DNA of 38,185 bases from a bacterium (GTDB taxonomy: Bacteria > Armatimonadota > Abditibacteriia > Abditibacteriales > Abditibacteriaceae): NCBI GenBank assembly GCA_004172935.1, contig SDZD01000059.1, positions 1 through 38,185 of the forward strand. The letters are read 5' to 3'. Shown in pieces: positions 34,084 to 38,185 of the stretch. Position 1 is the first letter of the stretch, and every line of letters starts with the position of its first letter. The notes under the pieces are model-generated. The model searched no databases, had not been told where the DNA came from, and worked only from the letters and a program-made list of their open reading frames with translations. Both the position numbers and the translations under genes were made by a program.

Positions 34084-35283
34084 ATGGTGTGTACGGTCAT
34101 GGTCCTTGCGCTCGTGGCTGCGCAGAGCATCGACCTTAGCGATGGCGCTTCACTCCTCACAGCGACGGGATTGTGGCTCCTGAAGCCCGTATCCCTGATT
34201 GGCCTGTTCGCCTTGACGGGGTTCGGCCTGGCGCGTCGTGTCGATCAGAGCGGGCTGCGCTGCGGATATGAAAGAACTGGCTGGGAGTTTTTGCCGGCGC
34301 TCGCAATCGCCGTTGTGCTAACCGCCTTTATTTTCGGCGCCTTGGTCACAAAACGCCGTTTGGGATCCTACTACTTCGACACAGAGACATGGAGGTATCT
34401 TCTCGGCGCCGTTGCGTTTCCCCAATATTCCCTTCCTGGCGTATTCGACACCAACAACGTAGCCAGCGTCGTAAATGCCAATCTTGGGTATGTCCCGATC
34501 GGGATCGCCGCTTGCGTCGTGCTTCTGGTTGCGTTCTTGGCTGCTGGCCGAAGTTCCGTGGTGCTCCTCGCAACCGTCGGCGCGGCGATCGCCGCAGGGC
34601 TGTTTTTTCAGTATCCTCTCTCTCTTTTCCCGTTTCAGCGCACGCTTGCGTCGCTCTGGGTTGGAGACACCATGAATGTCACCGTCGCTTTTTTTCTTGG
34701 TGCAATCGCCTATCGTGAGCGTTCTAGACTGGTGATTGACCGAAGGGCGGGCGGACTGGTTCTCGCGGCCTTGGCGATAGCTTGGATCGTTGGCAGCCCG
34801 CGAATGCTCGAAGACGCTATGGTCGGAACTCTGGTCACGATTGCCGTGTGCTATCTCGCTCTGCTGGCGTGTTCCTTGCCCTGGCCATTCCGTCATAGCG
34901 TCAAGCCATTAGAGCCTTTGCTATGGCGTATTGTCTTGCTGTCATACCCAGTTCAGCAGGTCTGGATGTCGGCCGGGCCGAGCCGGCAGTCGGCAACTCT
35001 CAATCTCATACTCTCTGGGCCGACCATCATATTTTTGGCTGCAATCCAATGGTTTTTGATCGAGAGGCCGCTTCTGCGCCGCTTCGGTCGGTCGCTCGCC
35101 GGCTGGAACGAATGGAACGACGTTCAGTTGGCAGGTGATTTGGGCGGGCGCAGAAGCCGGACCCCGCTTGATCATATGCGGAGCCTGCTGCCCTCATTAA
35201 TTGCCGCGGCAGTGATCGTCGCCATTACGCTTGTCGCCATTAAGCTCGCGATGTTTGCGCTTCAGAAAGACTCAGCCGGCTAA
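34084..35283 (+). CDS. Acyltransferase-3-like membrane protein lacking the catalytic histidine
   Basis: About 399 residues with ten or so membrane segments. The layout follows acyltransferase-3 proteins: ETWRYLLGAVAFPQYSLPGVF and a closing LLSYPVQQVWMS with FLIERPLLRRFG. The first membrane segment, which should contain the catalytic Arg and His, reads MVLALVAAQSIDL and has glutamine where histidine is expected. The WTLPYE-like motif is replaced by LGYVPIGI. It may be inactive or do another job such as export or scaffolding. The start is uncertain (open from TTG 33940; ATG 34084 chosen). It is divergent from wzc. Confidence 0.7.
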   Translation: MVCTVMVLALVAAQSIDLSDGASLLTATGLWLLKPVSLIGLFALTGFGLARRVDQSGLRCGYERTGWEFLPALAIAVVLTAFIFGALVTKRRLGSYYFDTETWRYLLGAVAFPQYSLPGVFDTNNVASVVNANLGYVPIGIAACVVLLVAFLAAGRSSVVLLATVGAAIAAGLFFQYPLSLFPFQRTLASLWVGDTMNVTVAFFLGAIAYRERSRLVIDRRAGGLVLAALAIAWIVGSPRMLEDAMVGTLVTIAVCYLALLACSLPWPFRHSVKPLEPLLWRIVLLSYPVQQVWMSAGPSRQSATLNLILSGPTIIFLAAIQWFLIERPLLRRFGRSLAGWNEWNDVQLAGDLGGRRSRTPLDHMRSLLPSLIAAAVIVAITLVAIKLAMFALQKDSAG

Positions 35284-35335
35284 GAGCTTCAGCTGATGTT
35301 CCCCAGAGTAGGGTAAAACGCTCAAGCAACACTAT

Positions 35336-36112
35336 ATGGGCTGGCGCATGCGAATTTCGTTCCCAATCAGGCGCGGATCCTCGGCGTTGCGCCGGTCGGT
35401 CAAGCGTGTTTATGCAATTGGGGACATTCACGGCTGTTTCGATCTGTTTTCGACGCTGCTGTCGGCTATCGAGGCGGACGCGGCGTCGCGTGAGCCAGCC
35501 ATCACCGAAATTATCGTCTTGGGGGACTTCATCGACCGGGGCCCCGGCTCGGCAGAGGTGATCGCCGCCCTGCAAGCGCGTCAACGGCGCGGCTTGCTGA
35601 CTGTGCTCAAAGGCAATCACGAGGCAGCTTTGGTTGCGGCCTGGGAGGGGGATCGGACTGCACTGGCGCTGTGGTTAGATCACGGAGGTGAAGCGACATT
35701 GCGCAGCTTCGGAGCGAGCCAGGCAGAGCTATCTGAAATAGATGCTCGCCGGGTCTACGACACCTTGCGCAGATATATCCCGCGAGCGACCATAAGATGG
35801 CTCACCTCGCTCCCAATTTCACGCCGCATCGGACCCTTGCTGTTCGTTCACGCGGGGATCCGACCCGGTGTGCCAATCGCCGAGCAGGCGCCAGACGACA
35901 TGCTATGGATCCGTGATGAATTCACGCATTGCGACATCGATCATGGTGTTGTCGTGGTCCATGGGCACACGATCAGCGATGAAGTGGCGATTCGCCATAA
36001 TCGGATCGGTGTCGATACGGGCGCCTTCAAGACTGGAAGGTTGAGTGCGATCGGCCTCGAGCCGGGCAAGCGCTGGGTTGTAGGCGTCCAAGCCGAAATC
36101 CCGCTTGGCTAA
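35336..36112 (+). CDS. PPP-family metallophosphatase (serine/threonine phosphatase or ApaH-like)
   Basis: A 258-residue soluble enzyme with the three metal-binding signatures in order: GDIHG (29-33), GDFIDRGP (63-70) and GNHE (93-96), then LFVHAGIRPG and VVHGHT, whose histidines complete the two-metal site. This set is shared by bacterial PPP protein phosphatases and ApaH. Lying on the far side of an acyltransferase-like gene from the kinase Wzc, it could reverse protein phosphorylation. No Wzb-type or PHP-type phosphatase is visible in the window. ATG 35336 is used; ATG 35348 is also possible. Confidence 0.88.
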   Translation: MGWRMRISFPIRRGSSALRRSVKRVYAIGDIHGCFDLFSTLLSAIEADAASREPAITEIIVLGDFIDRGPGSAEVIAALQARQRRGLLTVLKGNHEAALVAAWEGDRTALALWLDHGGEATLRSFGASQAELSEIDARRVYDTLRRYIPRATIRWLTSLPISRRIGPLLFVHAGIRPGVPIAEQAPDDMLWIRDEFTHCDIDHGVVVVHGHTISDEVAIRHNRIGVDTGAFKTGRLSAIGLEPGKRWVVGVQAEIPLG

Positions 36113-36233
36113 TAGCGCGAGCTTGCTCGCCCCTTGGCTGAACAGCGCGCAATTCGGCTATCAATGGCGCTAAATTTTTATTCAGCTTTTGAGAGCAGAA
36201 CTGCGGGTCTGAGCCGAGATCTGAGTAAGAGCG

Positions 36234-36404
36234 ATGAAGCTATCTTGCCTGTTTAAACGACATACCCGATCCGCGTCGCGGGCCTACATCGATGGTCCCG
36301 TGTGCCGCAGCCTTTGCCGCAACTGTGGGGTTCCCCTTGTGCGCGTCGGTCCGAAGCAGTGGATTGAGACGGTGCGCCGCCCCTCAGCAAGCGCCGCGGC
36401 TTAG
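36234..36404 (+). CDS. Small Cys-containing protein, 56 residues
   Basis: ATG 36234 opens a 57-codon frame ending TAG 36402-36404. The product begins MKLSCLFKRHTRSASRA and has CRSLCRNCGVPLVRV, a CxxxCxxC cluster that could bind zinc with a fourth ligand from Cys5 or His10. The pattern (a Cys-Leu-x-Lys-Arg/Gly-His opening, then CRxCGVPLVR) is one I have seen in small hypothetical proteins of alphaproteobacteria. Its end overlaps the last 21 bp of the convergent sugar transferase gene. The ribosome site (GAGTAAGAG) is moderate. Function unknown. Confidence 0.6.
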   Translation: MKLSCLFKRHTRSASRAYIDGPVCRSLCRNCGVPLVRVGPKQWIETVRRPSASAAA

Positions 36405-37103
36405 GAACACGGCGGGCACCGTCCTCGCGATAATCTGAATGTTGCAAAGCGGCGATCTGCCACGAGCGTAAGCGACGTCACAGGCGACGCGTCGGCGGTA
36501 GGTGGTTTCGCTGCGTCCTGAAACTTGCCAGAGCCCGGTGATGCCTGGGCGTACCGATTGGTAAGAACGGATGTAGCGGCCATAGCGGACCACTTCCGAT
36601 TGGGTAATGGGGCGAGGGCCTACGATGCTCATCTCACCCTTAAGGACGTTGAATAGCTGGGGAAGCTCATCGAGGCTTGTGCGGCGCAGCAAAGAGCCCA
36701 GCGGTGCCAGCCGCGGATCATTCCGGAGCTTGTGGTCACGCGCCCATTCTTCGCGAAGCGTTGCGTCGTTCCGCAAAACCTCGACGAGAATCTGCTCCGC
36801 GTCCGTGCGCATCGTGCGGAACTTGTAGCACGAGAACAGCCGGCCCCCTCGGCCTACACGCTGTTGCTTGAAGAAAACTGGCCCCTTGCTGCTCATGCGC
36901 ACAAGCAGCGCGAGCAGCAGCATGAGCGGCGCGAGAAAAATCAGGGCGCCCAAAGTCAGCACGAGGTCGATGCCGCGCGTCAGAGGTTCTGAAGCAGGAT
37001 CTGCATGCTTCGCATGACCCGAAGGTGCCGCCGTGCAGCCTGGAGATGCATCTGTTTGGAGGCCATAGCTGGCCATAGGCGCGAGCCCCGCACTGCTAGT
37101 CAC
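36384..37103 (-). CDS. Undecaprenyl-phosphate sugar phosphotransferase (priming enzyme, ExoY-like)
   Basis: Starts the repeat unit by moving a sugar-1-phosphate (usually glucose or galactose) to undecaprenyl phosphate. The 239-residue protein has one membrane segment (LVLTLGALIFLAPLMLLLAL) and then the catalytic domain: GGRLFSCYKFRTM, the DELPQLFNVLKGEMSIVGPRP region with the conserved Asp-Glu pair, and RPGITGLWQVSGRS. GTG 37103 is chosen because a GGGGG ribosome site lies seven bases upstream; the frame is open from TTG 37181. The last 20 residues (LCNIQIIARTVPAV) are slightly unlike the usual LWNDLKILLRTVPAV. A palindrome lies 89 bp upstream. Confidence 0.92.
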   Translation of the reverse strand: MTSSAGLAPMASYGLQTDASPGCTAAPSGHAKHADPASEPLTRGIDLVLTLGALIFLAPLMLLLALLVRMSSKGPVFFKQQRVGRGGRLFSCYKFRTMRTDAEQILVEVLRNDATLREEWARDHKLRNDPRLAPLGSLLRRTSLDELPQLFNVLKGEMSIVGPRPITQSEVVRYGRYIRSYQSVRPGITGLWQVSGRSETTYRRRVACDVAYARGRSPLCNIQIIARTVPAVFLSRGAC

Positions 37104-37191
37104 TGACTTACCCCCGTCTGCCAGCGCGTTCAGCCCACCGGCGGTCAACGCGATTCTTGCTGCAGTGCAACACTCCCACAAACGGGTAGAC

Positions 37192-37206
37192 TTAACAAGC
37201 TGTTAA
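37192..37206 (-). promoter_or_regulatory. Palindrome TTAACA-N3-TGTTAA, candidate operator
   Basis: TTAACAAGCTGTTAA has six-base exact arms around AGC. It lies between the priming transferase and PilZ genes, 89 bp from the transferase start. Thirteen of 14 bases match the site at 5703-5716 upstream of the PEP-CTERM gene. Confidence 0.5.
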
Positions 37207-37514
37207 ACGACTTTCGGGAGCGACAAAATCGGATCGTATCAAAACGAGACGTCGGGCAATAAAGTGTTTAATAGCAATATGTTAGACCAGAAAGCCGTAC
37301 TCATTTAGCCGCCTCTCCCGACTGAGGACGGGAACAACGCGAGGGTTCAGGGCGATCCTTAGGTCCGATGGAAATTCCGACTGATCCCCCTGAAGACCAG
37401 ATGACGCGACCGATAAACGCGCCGACCGTGGGTTATCGGGAAGACAGGACTAGTTTACCTTTTTGCAATGTCTTCTGGGCTAGCCCCGCAGCAGGACTAC
37501 GGAGTGATGTTGAC

Positions 37515-37985
37515 ATGGTCGCCGCTGTGAGAAAGGTTGTCGAACGCCGCGCGTTCGAGCGTTACACAGCGAAGCTTGCGGGCAAGGCAGAGGGGAGGGC
37601 GTGGAAGCATTTCGACGTTTCCGTCAGGGATCTGTCTTCAACAGGGCTCTCGATGTCCTGGACGTTCGGTCTTTCTTTGGGCGACGTCATCACGCTCAAA
37701 ATCGATGGGCTTGGTCGGCGAGAAGCGACTATCGTTCGCAACGCTGGCCCGTCGATGGGATGCGAGTTCTTGTCGCCTTTGACCGAGCTTGAATTGAGCC
37801 GGGTGCTCAACCCTCGATCGGCGACGATCATCCAATTTCCTGTACCAGCCTCTCTAGCTTCCGAGCGCGAGGTTTTCGTCAATCCACTGCCACGTTGGCA
37901 GCGCGGCTCGTTGATTGTGGCTCTCGGATTCGCTTCCTGGCTGCTCGTCCTCTGGATTGCCTTTCGCGTCTGGGCATTTTTCTGA
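37515..37985 (+). CDS. PilZ-domain protein (c-di-GMP receptor) with C-terminal membrane segment
   Basis: A 156-residue protein. The PilZ domain begins with ERRAFERY, giving the RxxxR c-di-GMP motif, and continues FDVSVRDLSSTGLSM, the (D/N)xSxxG motif, then GLGRREATIVRNAGPSMGCEF. Both ligand motifs are intact. The C-terminus has a membrane segment (SLIVALGFASWLLVLWIAF). PilZ proteins near EPS genes commonly couple c-di-GMP to polymer production. ATG 37515 follows GGAG by ten bases; a frame open from ATG 37368 adds 49 residues with non-coding-like composition. The last 200 bp of the window show nothing but a short CAGCC repeat at the edge. Confidence 0.85.
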   Translation: MVAAVRKVVERRAFERYTAKLAGKAEGRAWKHFDVSVRDLSSTGLSMSWTFGLSLGDVITLKIDGLGRREATIVRNAGPSMGCEFLSPLTELELSRVLNPRSATIIQFPVPASLASEREVFVNPLPRWQRGSLIVALGFASWLLVLWIAFRVWAFF

Positions 37986-38185
37986 GCTTATCGGTTCACA
38001 ATTAGCGCCGGCCTTCCGCGAATGCGTTGCACGGTGCGCAACCCAAGGCGCTAGTGAGGCGTGATGCAGACGGCGCGTTGGCCGTTCGTTTGTCCGCATT
38101 TTCCGCGTCGCCTATCGCCAGGCTCTAGCTCGACCTTGCAAACCCTGGTGGGCTTGTAGACTACCAGCCCAGCCCAGCCCAGCCC

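Noticed and set aside
36117..36130. GCGAG-CTTG-CTCGC hairpin after the phosphatase gene
   Set aside because: Five-base stem without a following T-run; too weak to call a terminator.
38165..38185. Short CAGCC tandem repeat at the window edge
   Set aside because: Only about four copies and cut by the edge; not enough to call a repeat element.
1..38185. CRISPR arrays, tRNA and rRNA genes
   Set aside because: No regularly spaced direct repeats and no tRNA or rRNA-like sequence was noticed on either strand by eye.

Overview
The window is a bacterial exopolysaccharide (EPS) locus of about 34 kb with an exosortase/PEP-CTERM module at one end and insertion-sequence debris beyond it. The organism is most likely a sphingomonad (alphaproteobacterium). 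The reasons are: PEPxxWL-type PEP-CTERM tails, an exosortase of the kind called XrtV with an EpsI partner and a tiny three-helix accessory protein, a short cupin-less ManC, and GC-rich coding sequence. This is recognition from sequence alone; no database search was run.

Layout. 1-192: start of an IS5-family transposase that runs off the window. 311-1348: mannose-1-phosphate guanylyltransferase (manC), followed by a few codons that may be the remnant of a second sugar-nucleotide gene. 1424-1498: a perfect 29-bp inverted repeat. 1499-2831: an IS66-family element truncated inside tnpC. 3265-11498: exosortase module with a small membrane protein, exosortase, EpsI, XrtV accessory protein, two tandem PEP-CTERM paralogues, a SleB-type wall hydrolase, a lipoprotein, a third PEP-CTERM protein with an N-terminal anchor, a retropepsin-like protease and an unrecognised four-helix membrane protein. 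11663-37103: Wzy-dependent polysaccharide assembly genes. 37515-37985: PilZ-domain protein.

How the genes may work together. The priming sugar transferase (36384-37103) would load the first sugar phosphate on undecaprenyl phosphate. Up to nine further glycosyltransferases extend the unit. A membrane O-acyltransferase and a pyruvyl transferase decorate it. Wzx (22064-23575) flips it and the Wzy-like polymerase (26812-28218) joins units. A Wzc-type co-polymerase/tyrosine kinase (31594-33795), a small Wza-like export protein (14747-15328) and a beta-barrel protein (29488-30762) control length and export. A GH16 glucanase (30765-31604) probably trims product. The kit resembles succinoglycan-type machinery (ExoA/ExoM-like GT2 enzymes, ExoK-like GH16, pyruvylation, acylation), but no polymer can be named. 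A PPP-type phosphatase and a PilZ protein at the right end suggest phosphorylation and c-di-GMP control.

Organisation. The genes sit in short blocks on alternating strands, with many 3' ends touching or overlapping. Base composition is visibly AT-richer from about 15.9 to 17.4 kb, with the change falling inside a glycosyltransferase gene. A nearly identical palindrome (TAACA-N3-TGTTA) lies just under 90 bp upstream of both the first PEP-CTERM gene and the priming transferase gene, and may tie the two modules together. A second perfect palindrome lies between the divergent wzx and glycosyltransferase genes. No tRNA, rRNA or CRISPR array was seen.
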